Of a stretch of 64,000 nt of DNA, positions 1 through 17,604 are shown piece after piece. A program made the position numbers and the translations under genes. How positions within the stretch are numbered: position 1 is the first letter of the stretch; each line of letters opens with the position of its first letter. The DNA is from Thunnus maccoyii (lineage: Eukaryota; Chordata; Actinopteri; Scombriformes; Scombridae), in the NCBI RefSeq assembly GCF_910596095.1, contig NC_056535.1, forward strand, positions 8,039,501 to 8,103,500. Direction: 5' to 3'. The notes under the pieces are model-generated. The model ran no database searches, was not told the DNA's origin, and saw nothing but the letters and a program-made list of their open reading frames with translations.

Positions 1-1500
1 TATGGTGCTGATTATCTCTTAATACACAGTTTAGCGACATGCCGCATAATATCACCAGTGCAATGCCAGTACTTAAATAAGGACCGTAAGTAAGGTGAGC
101 TGGAGTAGAAACACTGAGACTAAAAACGGTAACGGTAGTAACGTTAGCTTCCGTTAGCTGTAGCGTTCCTTCATGGTTACTATAACGTTACACATTTACT
201 CCTCTGGGTTGAGAGCTGTGTATCACCACCACTCTACAAATGTTTGCTGTTAGGCAGGGCCGACAAAATACATGCACACACCTTTAGAGTAATATTCCTC
301 AGATGCTCGGCACTCCAGTCACTACACACATCACTTCCATTTACAAGGTAGGGCTAACGTTGCTAACTACGAATCGAGGCTACACCAAAGATGCAAATCC
401 GCCTGACTCCGCCTACAGACATTAAACACCCATAGATCCTGTTCATTGATAGATGTTAACAGACGCTACACGTTGACGAACTGCGGAAGTAGTTAATAAC
501 ATAATAACATGATACATTTTGTCAGAAGGGAAAGGTAAAAAGAGAATTAGTAGACTGCATAGTAATATTAGAGTATGGAAGTGAAGGCGTAAAGGGGTGA
601 TTCCTCTGTTCCCGCCTCATCTTTCTCCTTTAACTGTGCTGCATTCACGGGTTATTAGAAAGACATGTAAGCGCACCTAACCGCTGGGAGTGCGGTGTTT
701 CTCCTGAATCCTGGGTTGCCTGGACTGCTTGGTTGTCAGTGCGTCACATTATAAGACGCACAGCATGGAAACTACCATGAAAATGAATGTCATATGATAT
801 AGTTTCCCTCTCCATGTTTATACTAAATGTCTATTTCGAGGCTCCATCATATGCATGCCCAATTGCATTAAGCAGCTTGTACTATAATCAGCAGGCATAT
901 GAACGTTTCTTATTCAAATGATGTATGGTAAATGTTTTACAAAAAAGAAAAAAGAGGTGTTAATAATGCAAAACCTTATTTGTCTTACTTCACAAGACCG
1001 GTTGAGGGCATTTTGTGCCATTGCCTGAGTCCTTTAAATATTATCCTATAAAACCTAGGCTAACCTTATTAAGACTTTAGAAAAATAATACTGGAGAATC
1101 AAATATGAAACAAACTGTTTTCATGCTATCAATGGCATCTTCATGGTGGAGAAGGATGGACCACTGAAGTTGTAATACTCATAAATCAAAGGCATAAAGT
1201 GTAGAAAGGCCAACAGAAATGATGAAATAAATGCAAGTTAAAGGTTTTTATTTAGGGCGTTCATACCAAAAACAGCAGTTTTCAATCAGCAGTAATTCAT
1301 CTAACCGCAGTCAGGAAAAATATATATCCATTTACCACTTTGAGTGAATTATCATACAAAGATTTAAAATAATTATTTAGTTACAAAATCAGTTCACATC
1401 AAAATGGTAGTAACCGATCTACAAGTTAAAACCCTCACACTCATGTCTCTTGTTATGTACAGTGATCTACAGATCTGAGGACAGATGCAGACTAGGTTGA
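1..1500. other. Left-edge intergenic DNA and cxxc1 3' UTR
   Basis: No coding exon can be supported here. The part next to position 1500 should be the 3' untranslated region of the minus-strand cxxc1 gene: a minus-strand AATAAA (plus-strand tttatt at 1247-1252) lies about 250 bp past the stop codon. Positions 110-180 are rich in the GTTAGC/ACGTTA words often seen around teleost promoters, so the first exon of another gene could lie off the left edge. That is inference only. Confidence 0.5.
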
Positions 1501-4500
1501 CTACCTATCCTTGTTGCTACGGAGATCAGTCGTCAAAGGGTCGTGCTGAATAGTCTGGTGCAACATCAGAGCAAGCAGACCGGCTCTGTTGGTCATAGCA
1601 GTCCTGACATTACGCTCCTGTTCAAAGAGCTCGTCCAATTTGTACCACTGTAGGGAAGAAGAAAAACAGGTTAATGAAGAAGAAGAGGTCTACTGAATGT
1701 ACAACTACATCTGACTGGATGGATGCAAATATCATCAAATGTAGGATTTTCTTTGACATTTCCAAAAGAAAAGCTGCAGAATTCCCAATAAATACCAGAA
1801 GTTACGTCTCTTTACACCAAATCCACAATCAACTTACCACCCTGACTCGCTCCAGGTCTACCTCAGCCCTCCTGAGCTTTTCCCAGTTGTAATGTTTGTT
1901 GCATTTCCTTTTAGAGACTCTGCAGTACTCTCCTGTCAGCTCAAACACATTCTTCACCAGAGGACATCCACACACCTCATCCACTGGGATCTGGACACCG
2001 GAGGAGAAAAAAAAAAAAAAAAAAACATGAAAGATCGCAGACTCCACATAAACACTGCTTTATCCTTCACAGGTTTTCACAGTTTTTAGTGATTGATAGA
2101 AATTGTACTGCAAGTTTTATAACTGGCTGACCTTAGGATCTCTGGAATGTTCTGGACACAAAACCTGAAGCCTCTTACAGTAAGTCTTGCTTTGGGGATT
2201 GTACACATCACAGAAGAGTCTGGTTGCTCTGTGGAGGGAAAAAAAAAAGAATCAGTAAAGTGACTTCACTGAGAAAAACTCTATACAATTTGAGATATCT
2301 TTTTCTTACCCCTCAATTCTTGTAGGGTACATGGAACCAAAGGAGGTCTGACTCTCATACTGTTCAGATATGAAGATTAAGGATAGAAATGTTACAAGTA
2401 GGCCATGTGCTTTTGTTTATGTTTACATCTCATGCTTGGAAGAAAAAAAAAACCCTAATGGAAATAATCACCTTTGCGTAACATCTCTCCATATGTCTCA
2501 GAGCCACTTTTGGATTGATGGGATGACTACAAGACACACAGAAAATCTGCAGGTCCGTGTCCTCGCTATCACCTTCATTCACCTGATAACATAAGCCAAA
2601 GCATTTCATTGACAAGAACAAGGAGTGTAACTGAATGAACAAGCAGGCAGATCGCTGCCGACTCACCTCCTCGTCCTGCTGCACCGCCTGCTGCTTGGCC
2701 TTGGCGATGATGCCCTCCAGTTCGTGGAAGCGGCGCTCCATCTCGGTGAGGCGCAGCCGGGCGTTCTGCTGGTCCCGGCGGATGCGCTCCAGCTGCTTCT
2801 TGCCGTGCTCCTCGGCGATGCAGGGACTCTGCTGCCACTGCTGGATGCGCTGAGGGAGAATCTCATAGATCCGGCTGCGGATCGACATGGAAACAGATTA
2901 ACGCATTTCAAAGTAAAAAAAAAAAAAAAAACATAGAACATGAACATAATCAGATTTGCACTTCAACTGTAAATTAGTTTGTGCAGTGGGAAAGTATCAG
3001 AAACACTATTCAGACCATGAGACACTACATTAAGGATGACAGAGGCAGAAGCAGGAGAATAAACAGCCATACTTGAACCTGAACCTGAATACATTTTTAA
3101 AACCACAATCTGATCAGATTCATCATAAATTCCCAACAAAAGCCAACGTAATAATCCCAATAAATCAGACAACAAATAAACAATCAAAAAACTGCAAAAA
3201 ACTGGTCTGAGCCATTTTACCAGATATTTCTTTGTGTTCATTTAAACCTTCTAACACTAGGTGGAGCAATAGTACTCATTTGAATAGGAACAAGTGCTAG
3301 AGGCAGTAGAAGCAAACAGTATTTGACCATGCCCTTCACTTTACCCTCCTCAGACAACTCCAGTGAGCAGCAAATCAAATGAACTGAATGTATTTAAATT
3401 CACTTTAGGCTTTGTTTGTTCTAAGCAGGTTTCTGAAATACTGTATCTGTCCCTGTGGCAGAACTGGTGTTCCTGGCATGAAAGGTGAAAGTGAGAGTTC
3501 TTACTTGGCAGCTAACTTCATGCCACATTCCTCAGAGCAGTATTTGGAGTTGGGTCTTGCTGCCTCTACACAGCTTGGCCCCAGACACTGATGCTGCCCT
3601 CCGTTATCCCGGATATCCCCCTTCTCGCTGTGTCTGTTTTTGTCCTTGTGCTTCTGCTTCTGCTTGTGGCGCCGCGACTCTTTCTGCACAGATTTTTTTT
3701 TTTGGAATAAAAAAGGTAGCAGAACAAATGTTACCACCATTTATTAACACCTGGCAGTACATTTCATGAGGAAACAGAAATCTTACCTTCTTGTCAAACT
3801 TCTTTTCTCGTCTCTTGACGTGCTTCACCTTCACCGCTTTCTTACGCATGACGGGACTGAAAGGCGGTTCATCATCATCATCACTACCCCATGCCTGGGT
3901 GAAAAGAGAGCAAAGAACTGCTAAACATACATCTACTGACACATGGATGACATCTGTTTGAGTGCATCTACAAATGAGCAGGTTTATGTGAACAAATACG
4001 GCGTGAACTGTTGTGCTACCATGTTGTGGTTGAGTCCTGCTGCCTTGTACTGCTGGTAGAGATCTGCCTCACTGTCATAGTCCTCAGAGTACCGTCGGCG
4101 CCTGTGGTAGGAGTTCTCCCTCCTTTCCCGCAAAGAGAATTCCTCATCCTTCACACGCAGCATTTTCTGTACAAAACAAGAGGCAACAAGTTGCACATTT
4201 CCGGAGTAGCCACAAGGGACTGCACAAGTACATCAGAGATGAGGGAGTGCTAATCACTTCAGGGATTGAAAAAAGATGGATCTTTTAAGTTTCTAATATA
4301 AAAACAACTTTATAGTTTTGAAATGGCACCATGCAAGATTTATGAATGTGGCTTTATTACTATTATTAGGGGTCCAATCAGTGAAGCTCGCTGCTACAGC
4401 CCTATTGTTCTTGTTCTCATTATACTTCTTTCTTTCTTTTTCTCTACTAAAAGTGTTTGTGCAGCAAAAACCGTAAGACCAAAAAAAACTGGCAGGTGGG

Positions 4501-7112
4501 TTGTAAACTCTACCCACTACTCAGGCACATAAAATGACACTCATTGTCCTCAAGGTGGCGCTGTACCAATCAAGTTTACATTTTCACAATTATATCAAAA
4601 ACTGCCTGGCCTAGAGTCAAAATTCTTTCATCATTGTAGCCTCTCAAGTCATCTGCATCTGGTCTTCTGCTCTAAAAATGTCAAATTTTGCGATTTTTCA
4701 CAAGTGCTTGGAATGATTGCTGCTTGCGGCTATATTTATTTATTCATACATTCATTTATTCATTTATTAATTATTACTACATAAGATCATTTTCAGTAAA
4801 GGGTCACTGTATAAGCTTGCGTTTTTCACAATGCAAAAATTCTAACTGTACAGCATAAGTCTGCACACTTGGACCAATTAATAGAAAATAGCATCAGGAA
4901 TACTCGTCTTGTTCAGGCCCTCTTATTTAGATTTTCAAACATACGACATCTGTAGACGTTGCCCAATCCAGACTTTTTAATACTCTGCTACACTCTGATG
5001 TCACAATCTAATTTAAAAACAAGACAAAGATAAAGTCACTTACCCTTGCTCGAACTTCACATTGCCTAAATCTGCACTTCTGTCTTATTTTGTTGGGGCC
5101 CCCAAACTTCTTCATGTCTTTGCAGAAGTCACACTGGGCGCAGTCCTCAGTTCTTCTGCAGGGCTCACATTCCCCACACATACGGACAGAACGCTTTACC
5201 TGAAAAAATAAAATAATGGACAATAACAGCCATTACATCCCATGAAACCTTGTGTTTGACATCCTGCATGTTCACCTCATGGTTAAAAAATGAGTCAATG
5301 TTGCTATGACAGCAAGCTTTTTGTGTTATTTTAGTTTTCAATATAAGATGAGGTTTTCACTTTAAAACGTATGTGCAAAATGATCAAGAGAGACAAACTA
5401 AAGCTGTTTTCTCATATGAACTCCAGACAATGTCAAGAGAATCAGGTCCAGACATTGTCCAGAGCTGCCCTTTCACACATGTAGCACACAACAGGAGATT
5501 ATACGTGTCAGACATGTTCTCACCATCATCAACACGCCCAATCGCTTGCTGTGAATTCTCCGGAGAATATTCACACATAAGCTCAATCGGACATTACAAA
5601 GACTTTGTACCATGGAGCTGGCAGGGTAAAGTCCATTTAATGTCCGGTCTGACTGATTCAGACATTTGCGTTCTCACATACAGCTCCTCCAGGTAACGTC
5701 AGGATAACTTTAGGGTTGCAGTGCATGTGTGAAAGGGGCTTAAGATATTTATATGCAACTTACTTTTGATCCACGCCGCCTTTCACTCTTATAGTCCGGA
5801 GTACTTGGGGTGCTGTACTGTTTTTCACCTCTGTCAGAGTCAGCCTCCTTCTCCCGGTTTTTCTTTTCTTTTCTATACTTTATTTCCAACAAGGGGTTTT
5901 TATCTGGTGACAAGAAGAATAAAACAATTATGTCCTGGTTTATTTGACTGGTTTCATGATATATGTAATGCTAAGCATGGCACTCTTAAATGCTGTGATA
6001 AGAGAATAATTCATCATCACCTCTACATCTCATGCAGTACCATTCCCGGATTGCCTTCGCCATCTTCTCAGTGATGTTAATACAGTGCCCGTGGAACCAC
6101 TCATTGCAGTTATCACAGCCACTATCAGTGGGAGAAACATATTGTATGAGCATGGTTGCATCCCTACCCAGTAACTGACTGACTGAAACAGCACCGCTGA
6201 TTGTGTGACCTTACATCATGAAGCAGTTGATGTCTGGTTTCCGGCAGATACAGTAAAGAGGAGCGTTCTCCCCCTCCATACTACTGGTTTCAGGCCCTGG
6301 TATAGGGTCAATGTCTGACATTTCACTGTCCTGAAAAACACAGTAAAACATGCATCACAAACTACATCACTACATATGGCATTACACCAAGCACCAATAA
6401 TAACTGACTGCCGAGCTGCAGGACATTTTTCTCAATTCCAAAGGTGAGCAAAAGGCTTCAGGTGTGCTTTTAATGTTTTTGCTTCTGAAGTAACAGAGCA
6501 GAGTAGCTCTGGCTCATTAATTTCTCCTACGTTGGTCATTATTTTGCATTTTCCCACCATACAGGCCCATTAGTGTTTAATGACTATTCTTCTCTCTGTG
6601 TTAAAGACATCCTTACAGTCAAGAAGAAATAGCCGTCTCATGTTATTCATCTATAAAGCTCTACTGTTGAAGCTTCCAAACTACTTCACATCTCTTCTCT
6701 CATTTGAATCAAGTAATTACACCTTGTAATTGCACCTTTGTAAATAGGATGAACTACAAACTGCCCTCAAACTTGAGTCTTTCACTCCTCTTGGAGATTT
6801 TAAAGCTTTATTATCTTAAGTTATTAGGATTCTTGAAACTGTTTTTATCAAATCCTTGTTTATAGTGTAGTTGTGTTGATGCTGTTTGCTCACTGTGTCT
6901 TTGTCTCATGAATGTTTCTTGTTCTCATGTCTCTCTTGGAAAAGAGATCTTAATCTCAATGACACAGCCTGATTGAATGAAGATTAAATAAAATAAAATA
7001 AAGTAATTATGCTGTAGCACTCTCCCAAACTAATATATTATAAAAGAGGACATTCGTCTCACTGTCATTATATCCAATGTCTCTCTCTCTCTCTTCATAC
7101 CTGCTCCTTCAT
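1501..7112 (-). CDS. cxxc1: CXXC-type zinc finger protein 1 (CFP1)
   Basis: CFP1 is the DNA-reading subunit of the SET1/COMPASS H3K4 methyltransferase; it binds unmethylated CpG and H3K4me3 in the nucleus. Coding exons, 5' to 3': 7112-7101, 6330-6215, 6121-6021, 5903-5764, 5199-5044, 4166-4020, 3894-3787, 3683-3505, 2874-2667, 2582-2472, 2359-2310, 2228-2132, 1990-1838, 1647-1501. All phases agree and give about 574 residues, against roughly 656 in human. A PHD finger lies at about residues 31-78 (YCICRKPDINCF onward), the CXXC domain at about 126-172 (CGECEPC, then KKFGGPNKIRQKC), an acidic patch near 228-234, then a basic stretch and a coiled coil. The Cys-rich SET1-interaction region fills the C-terminus (EVCGCPLV). 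The start is uncertain: the codon at 7112-7110 is the first ATG in the most 5' exon that stays in phase, and that exon is open to its acceptor at 7136. The gene could instead start at 7640 through a GC donor. There are one or two teleost paralogues and I cannot say which this is. Confidence 0.95.
4340..4720. repeat. Possible dispersed repeat in a cxxc1 intron
   Basis: The long intron between the CXXC exon and the next exon contains a stretch beginning with attattaggggtccaatca. It resembles the ends of non-autonomous DNA repeats common in fish introns. I could not find matching terminal repeats, so the boundaries are approximate and the class is unassigned. Confidence 0.3.
6590..7015 (+). repeat. 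Decayed LINE 3' fragment in a cxxc1 intron
   Basis: Read on the plus strand, this stretch gives fragments such as FIYKALLLKLPNYFTSLL and LKLESFTPLGDFKALL, typical of the C-terminal end of L2-type fish LINE reverse transcriptase ORFs. It ends in a tail with 'gatcttaatctcaatgacac' and an AAATAAAATAAA run, the usual 3' end of such elements. Stops interrupt the frame, so it is dead. It lies antisense to cxxc1, between its first two coding exons. Confidence 0.5.
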
Positions 7113-7136
7113 TTCTTGGAGAATATGTTGATCATT

Positions 7137-8395
7137 CTGCAGTATAAAGTAGGCGTGTAGTACGTTTGTGATGCTATCACGCTGATTTAATAACTAGCGA
7201 CGTTAGTTAAGGTCGTTACTTCTAGCTTGAAATTTCAATGAAAGTGCTTTGATATGTAGACAATGAAATGTAGATATTATTGAAAAAATATGAAGAGTTG
7301 GTAAGCCAACTTAAGTTAGCAGTTCAAGGCAAACAGCTAACCCAGCTACTTTGTTTACACACAAAACTGTGTCATGACTAACGTTTCCCAGCTAGCCATC
7401 TTTTCTGTGTTACATAACTTACTCACACAATTGTCAAATCAAATTTACACTTATATCATTCAGTATTTACAGGACTTCTGTTTAAACGACATGCGTTGGA
7501 TCACAACAGTTTAGAGGAAGACATGCTCCTGTCGGGTATAACTTAGGCCGTGTTTTCACCGACCGACTTCAAGTAGCTTAACGCTATTAAGCCAAATCGT
7601 AAGTTTGACAAAAAAATTCAAGTTTTTTTTATACTTGCCATTATGTGAGATCTGTACAGCCTGTGGTTGTTCTGCAAATATAGTTGAAAGGCAACAAACG
7701 TCACATTGGACAACGAACCTATTAGCCAGCTAAGCTAAGTAAACGGATTCGTCTCCGCGGACATAACATCGCTTAAAAGCGGCCGGACTCGTTACTACTC
7801 GGAAAATAGTCATTGGTCGGTTTTCTTCTTCTCTGGTGGAAAATTAACATCCAATGTTGCAACATCGCCACCCGTTGGATTTGTTACGAATGGCGCGGGT
7901 TTTTTTTTAGCACACGGTTCAACATACTGTAAATCAGAGTGACATATTATAACCTTGGCCTGAAATGATGAACTTATTCTCACAGTCTCATGTAGAGCAA
8001 TATGTAAACTTCAACTACAATAAACATAATAATATTGTTTAATTAAAAGCTATGTTAATATTTGCTAAGATATTCAGTTTACTATCATGTGTACACGTTA
8101 CAGAAAAGCCTCAAATCCTCACATTTGAGAAGCTACAACCAGCAAATGTCATTTTTGCTTAACAAATGACTAAAACAGTTATTCGATTATCAAAAATAGT
8201 TACAAATTAATTTTCTATCGATTGAATAATTGATTAATCGACTGTTTGTGGCAGCTTTACTCACATTTAAAGTCAGTAGATGTACACAAACACCTGTCTA
8301 TCTTAATAAGCAATATTAATACAACCATTCTTGTTCTTGCGTTTAATGGACATGCACTCTGACTCATTCTCACACACACACAACCACACAAACAC

Positions 8396-8429
<34 letters not shown>

Positions 8430-9404
8430 TCATACTCAAACCCAGAGGAAATCATGCAGAGACAGGAGAGAGATCCTTTGTGATGCAGCTACAGCACCAC
8501 TGCTGACAGCTGACAGGTCATTGTGAGGAATGTACTTAAAGAGGATGCGTCTGGTTTGTTTGATTGAAGCTTCACACTTGATCGTCTACTTCTAGAATAT
8601 TTCATGAAAAGTAAGTAAAATTTGTTTCTTACAATACTCTAAACCTACAGAGAGCAATAAGAAGAGATAAACAGCAGGATTTCTGCATATTACAGTAATG
8701 AATCTCATAAAATGTCTCCTAAATGCATGCTGTTGCTGTTGATTACAATGAATAATTATGATTTATTTTCAACACCGTTATCCACTTTGACTGATTACTG
8801 ATTACCTATAATTACCTACATACAAATACTTTTGAAATTTGCCAAAATATTTCAAATAGGTGAAATCAATGTGTTTTCACCTGCATATGTGAATAAAAAC
8901 TCTCAACCTTTCACATAAGGTAAAGTACTTGAGGTACTACATGAAATATTAACAAATAGTGAAATCCAGATCACTTACATTCCCATATAGCTGTCAGGAT
9001 ATCCCTGTGCCACCTTTCATCTATATCATAAACATTTCAAAAATGGATTTTAATAATACATTAACTTTGCTGTAGATGTAATTTTCCAAGATGACTCATC
9101 ACTAACAGCTCAGCTACAGCGAAACCTCAGCTACAGATCTGACTCTGGGTTTGTGGTATCTACACAGAATTATGAAGTTTAATGTTATATTTTTATACTA
9201 CAATACTTGTAAGTGGATTATTCCAGTTTAACAAAAGTAGCAAGTTTACAGCAAACACATTCTCTTCTGATGAATTTATTTCTTATAATTTGCACTCAGA
9301 TTGATAGGACTCCTCCTTCGTTTTGGCCTCCTTTGCAGCCCTAGTTGATTGTCTTTCTTTTTTTTTTTCCCCAAGAGACTGAATGACATATTTAAGTGGA
9401 TGCC
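7137..9404. other. cxxc1 5' region and intergenic DNA
   Basis: No coding sequence is supported. The cxxc1 promoter and non-coding first exon probably lie near 7700-7860, where CpG-bearing sequence (ccgcggacataacatcgctt, gcggccggact) interrupts AT-rich DNA. A CA microsatellite follows at 8370-8430. A plausible non-coding first exon of the downstream MDFI-type gene ends at a GTAAGT donor near 8610 (catgaaaagtaagt), but nothing in the sequence proves that it is spliced. Confidence 0.35.
8370..8430. repeat. (CA)n microsatellite
   Basis: An imperfect run of CA dinucleotides with several AAC interruptions. Reading frames across it encode only Cys/Val or His/Thr low-complexity peptide and are not genes. 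Confidence 0.95.
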
Positions 9405-10480
9405 ATGATGGATGCCAAATTCAATTCCACAGTTAAGAATGAAAAGATGGATGATGAACACGGCAACCAATCAAAGCTCCAGGACTCACTGATCACTGCT
9501 TCAGAGTCATCCATTGTGCCTGACAACACCACTGCTGATCAAACAGGTATATCCACATTTTAACTGTAAGTGATGGATTGGAAACTTTGACTTTGTTATA
9601 TAATAAAATCATTGTGATTTATATAGACCACCTTGTTTGTTGTCTCACAGGATCTCTGGCTGAAGTCTCTAGTTTAGAGCAGATCTCCACTGAGGACACT
9701 GAATTATCTTCACATGACTTTCCTGAGAACACATTCCCAAATAAAACAATAGGTACTTTAGCCTATTAACTCGACTTTAATGGCTATTTCCTTGCAAAAC
9801 ATTTTTCATGAGGATGTTATTTGTTTATTTGTGTGTCCGATGCAGGGGTCCCCACTGAATCCAATTTGCATAATAAGCCAAAGGGCAAAGAGACCCGAGC
9901 AGTATCCATCTGTGGCCCATGTTCTGTGAAGAAAGACCAGCCACAGCCTCTATGTGCCCTGCTGCCACCTTCCATGGAGGCTTGCACCGTCTATGAAGTG
10001 AGTCAGTCATTCACATCTATCAGCAGGAGTCAAGAGAGGCTCAAAACCACTACGGTCCGCAGTGAGCCAACACATGGAGACGGTAAGGACACCACATTGT
10101 GTTGCTAATAACACTGTTGCTTATCTCTTGAAGCTTTTTCCTTCAACTGAAGCTTTCTTCTCTTTTCTTGCTCACTACCTTCCCCTCCATGAGACCTCTG
10201 TGCTTCAATCCTTTTGGCCTGCCTGTTCTGCCACCCACTGGACTGTTTATTGGCTACGGTGAGAGGCTGTAATGCATGTGTTTGGTCTCTGTGCTCATCA
10301 CTGTGCGGCTGCGAGTCCAACGCCCTGCAGCCTCTCCTGGACGTCACCCACCACTGTGACTTCTGCAGGTGTCTGGGTGTCCGCTGCTGCCTGTGTGACT
10401 GTCCCATCTGTGATATCTGCCTCCAGGCTACAGAGTGCCTGGACCTGGCAATGGAAATCTCTCAAATGCTGTACCACTAA
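9405..10480 (+). CDS. MyoD family inhibitor domain protein
   Basis: Members of the I-mfa/MDFI family bind transcription factors or, for MDFIC, Piezo channels through a Cys-rich C-terminal domain. Exons are 9405-9546, 9651-9752, 9846-10082 and 10194-10480. Phases agree and give 255 residues ending LAMEISQMLYH. The start is the first ATG after an in-frame stop at 9393. Residues 1-160 are polar, unconserved and Ser/Thr-rich. The last exon encodes the family domain, with about 19 cysteines in 95 residues (LLACLFC, then DFCRCLGVRCCLCDCPIC). The final exon's acceptor (AG at 10192-10193) was chosen because it alone keeps phase and restores the conserved DLCASILLACLFC block. The gene lies tail to tail with tfe3. 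It may be an MDFI-family member linked to TFE3 that mammals lack, so I give no symbol. Confidence 0.85.
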
Positions 10481-12386
10481 CATCTGGCTGCAAGCAAATA
10501 ATCACATTCAAACATGAACCTGTGGGAATCATTTATTTATTACAATCTTCTGAAAGCCAACTTGTAAGGACAAGACACAAATGTTACCTGTAGCACGTAG
10601 AGGATTAACAGTCCATGTTAGCACTCAAATATATGTAGGGGTAAGACATGGTTAATATCGTGGAGAGCAGTTGAGTATGAGCAGAAAAAGCTGACCACTG
10701 GTAATTAATCTTATGGGACTAAGAACAACACAATTTGCAGCACTGAGCTATGGAGTGGAGCTGCTTTTAGCTCAAAAACAGGAGAGACACCTTAAATCAG
10801 CGACTTTTCCCTCACTGAAAGGTAAACACTAATCAGTGTCACTCAAGACTGTGAACTAAAAAAAAAATTTTAAAAAAAAAGATGTTTTTTGGCTGCATCA
10901 ATTGATTTGTTTTTGTGTTACCACGGCTCAAATATAGTTTAAAATTCAAGCATATCACTAACTTTGAAAAGACATGTTGAAGGAAACCAAAAAGCAATTC
11001 TCAAATACAGTACGTCAGTGTAAAAAAAAAAAACAACACACAAATATGCAGGTACTTTTTCAAACACACATTCATTAACTGTACATAAGGTTGCATCAAG
11101 CATCTGACAAATTAAATGCCTTTCTAAAGTTTGTGGCTATTTCATAGAATAATAAATGTGTTGCAGATTTCACACTGCAAACAGTTATACCTTATTATTA
11201 CAAACATGAGGATAGTGGTTGCTGTAAAAGAAGGTCAAAGCCTTCTGAATTCATTCTACAATGAGCAATAATGTATTGTTAGTTCTAATCAATTTTGATC
11301 GTCAGGAAAAACAAAAAAGCCACAATCTTGGTGGAACATGCTAACCGTAAAATCACTCAGTGATCACCAAGGTTAATGAAGACAATCACTGACAACACGT
11401 ATATTAGTCAGGAAAAACTACTTATCAAAGGATTATTCAGGTATCAAAAAAATATGTGATGAACTACAGTACTATTGTAAAAGGATAAAATTGTTCTGCA
11501 TTTCTCATAGTGACTCAGTGAATATATTCAAAAAATAAAATGTTGATTTGTAATTTGTAGCTACTCTGGAAGAAGTCCTGCTTTGGCTACCTAGCTGCAG
11601 CAGCAAGTGATTTTCCACTGCTCTTAAGGTTTATTACAAATACATGCATCCTGGGCGTTAGCTGTCGACTGTGTGTAATGGTAATAAAACAAGACAAAAG
11701 CTTTCATAAAATGCATAGACTGCCATAAAATAAGGTGCAATAAAATTGCTCAAAATAAAATATTCTTATATACAATATGAAGTAAATATTTCAACAATGT
11801 GCCAATTCACTTTACAAAGATCCCTTCTGTAGCTGCTGGTGAAACAACCCAACAAGAATGAGCATGCGACTGCTATTAACAAACCCTGATTCCAGTCAGT
11901 TGAAAAAAACAAAACAAATATCTTGGCATCTCTCAACCAGTTTGTTATGCCAATGTCATGAAAAAGAAACCTCACAGCTTTCTTTCTTATAAATGAGCAC
12001 ATAATAAATTCAAGCAAACTTTATATCCCTCTTAAATCTCTGAAGAAAATCTTAAAAACTATTTAATGTAATAATTTCTTAATGTCCCTATTATACAATA
12101 TTCCATTTTAATAAGATTGCATTTATAAACCCAGACATAATCATTTGACCAGCTCCAAACAGGAACAATAACAATTAGGTCTGTATGGCAAAGAAAATCA
12201 AGAACTTTCTCCTGATGCAAAGTTGATGTTAGTTTTTTGATCTTAATGTTAGCTATTTTTGCTTTACGAAGTTCAGTTCTACAGTGCTATCAATAGACTC
12301 ACGTTATTTGAAGATAGACTGCACTTCCTGACATTCTCATCCCTACAGACAGTCTCTCTGGCTGCGTGACCTCCACGCAGAGCTTA
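10481..12386. other. Convergent 3' UTR region
   Basis: This 1.9 kb separates the stop codons of the MDFI-type gene (+) and tfe3 (-). There is no supported ORF. Minus-strand poly(A) signals (tttatt) at 10532-10541 would give tfe3 a 3' UTR of about 1.85 kb, reaching nearly to the neighbour's stop codon. Plus-strand AATAAA words also occur, for example near 11149. The sequence is AT-rich with several poly(A) runs. Confidence 0.5.
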
Positions 12387-16481
<4,095 letters not shown>

Positions 16482-17604
16482 GGCTGAGGAGAAAGATCAA
16501 GATCTAGGGATGGAGCTGGAAAACCAACACAGAAAAAAGGAGCGTTATAGATGGGTAATACCAGTATTTTAAAGTCTGTAGTTATTAGAGTCTATCATGC
16601 AAACTATAATACATGGTATTAGAAATTCTTACACTACCCTATCCTTAAAATCAGTCACTACAGTATTCTAGTGATTTACAGGCAAATCCAGATGTTACTT
16701 CCATCAGCAGATTTTCAATGGAAATTTTTCACTGGGTTAAACATATTTCAGAAAATAAGACCTGCAGTAATCAAATCTCCACAAAGCCACACACTTTTTA
16801 CTATTTTTGAACAACACATGCAGTAACTAAACTAAAAACAAATCATATACTGGGACCTGGATCAGGATTAATGTCCTGAAAAATGATCAGTGGATGGAGA
16901 AATCTAAAACTATGCAGCCTCACCATTCACAGCTGACATATTGATGGATATTAATGGGTGTAATTTATGTCATAATGAGGTATGAAACTTCTTCAGTGAA
17001 CAACAGGCTCTTATTTTCACCGTAAATTGACTGGCTCACTTCAGGCTTTAGAATTACAATCTATAACGCTATGCGGTTATCTGACTGCGAGACCTCTGAG
17101 AGCCTGATACAATAACATGTCACAGATCAACTGCTCAACATCAGCTCAGCATTTTAAAATAGTCTTCCTAAAGCACCTCTTCCTTTATTTAACTTACCGC
17201 TACCTAGCTACTGTCCTCTTGTGGGTGTTATCGCCAACAGGGATGGTTCAACCTGTTGCCCTGAACGCTGCTAACAAATATGAAGCTGACTCTACAAAGC
17301 AGCTGGTTTCATGTAGAAACACTAACAAAACCAGCTGCCCACAACATGCTGCTTACCCTCTTTTAACTGAAACAGCAACACATCTGATCATTCAAAGTCA
17401 AAGTATTCCCATTTCTCACAGATTACTGGTCAGATTTTCCTGCCTTAAAAGAACACGCAGCAGAACTGAACACAGGTGGATGTCCAGTAAAGTGCAAGTT
17501 CATTATTTAGTGCGTAAAGCTTTGTTAATATTGTGTAACCGTAAAGCTAGATAGGCAAGAGACCAGTAATTCACCATTTTTGCCAACCATCACAATCACA
17601 GAAT

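Noticed and set aside
8257-8439. Cys/Val-rich reading frame across the CA repeat
   Set aside because: A low-complexity translation of a microsatellite.
10105-10407. Long minus-strand open frame antisense to the last MDFI-type exon
   Set aside because: It mirrors the Cys-rich coding exon on the other strand; the plus-strand reading has family motifs and a phase-consistent gene model.
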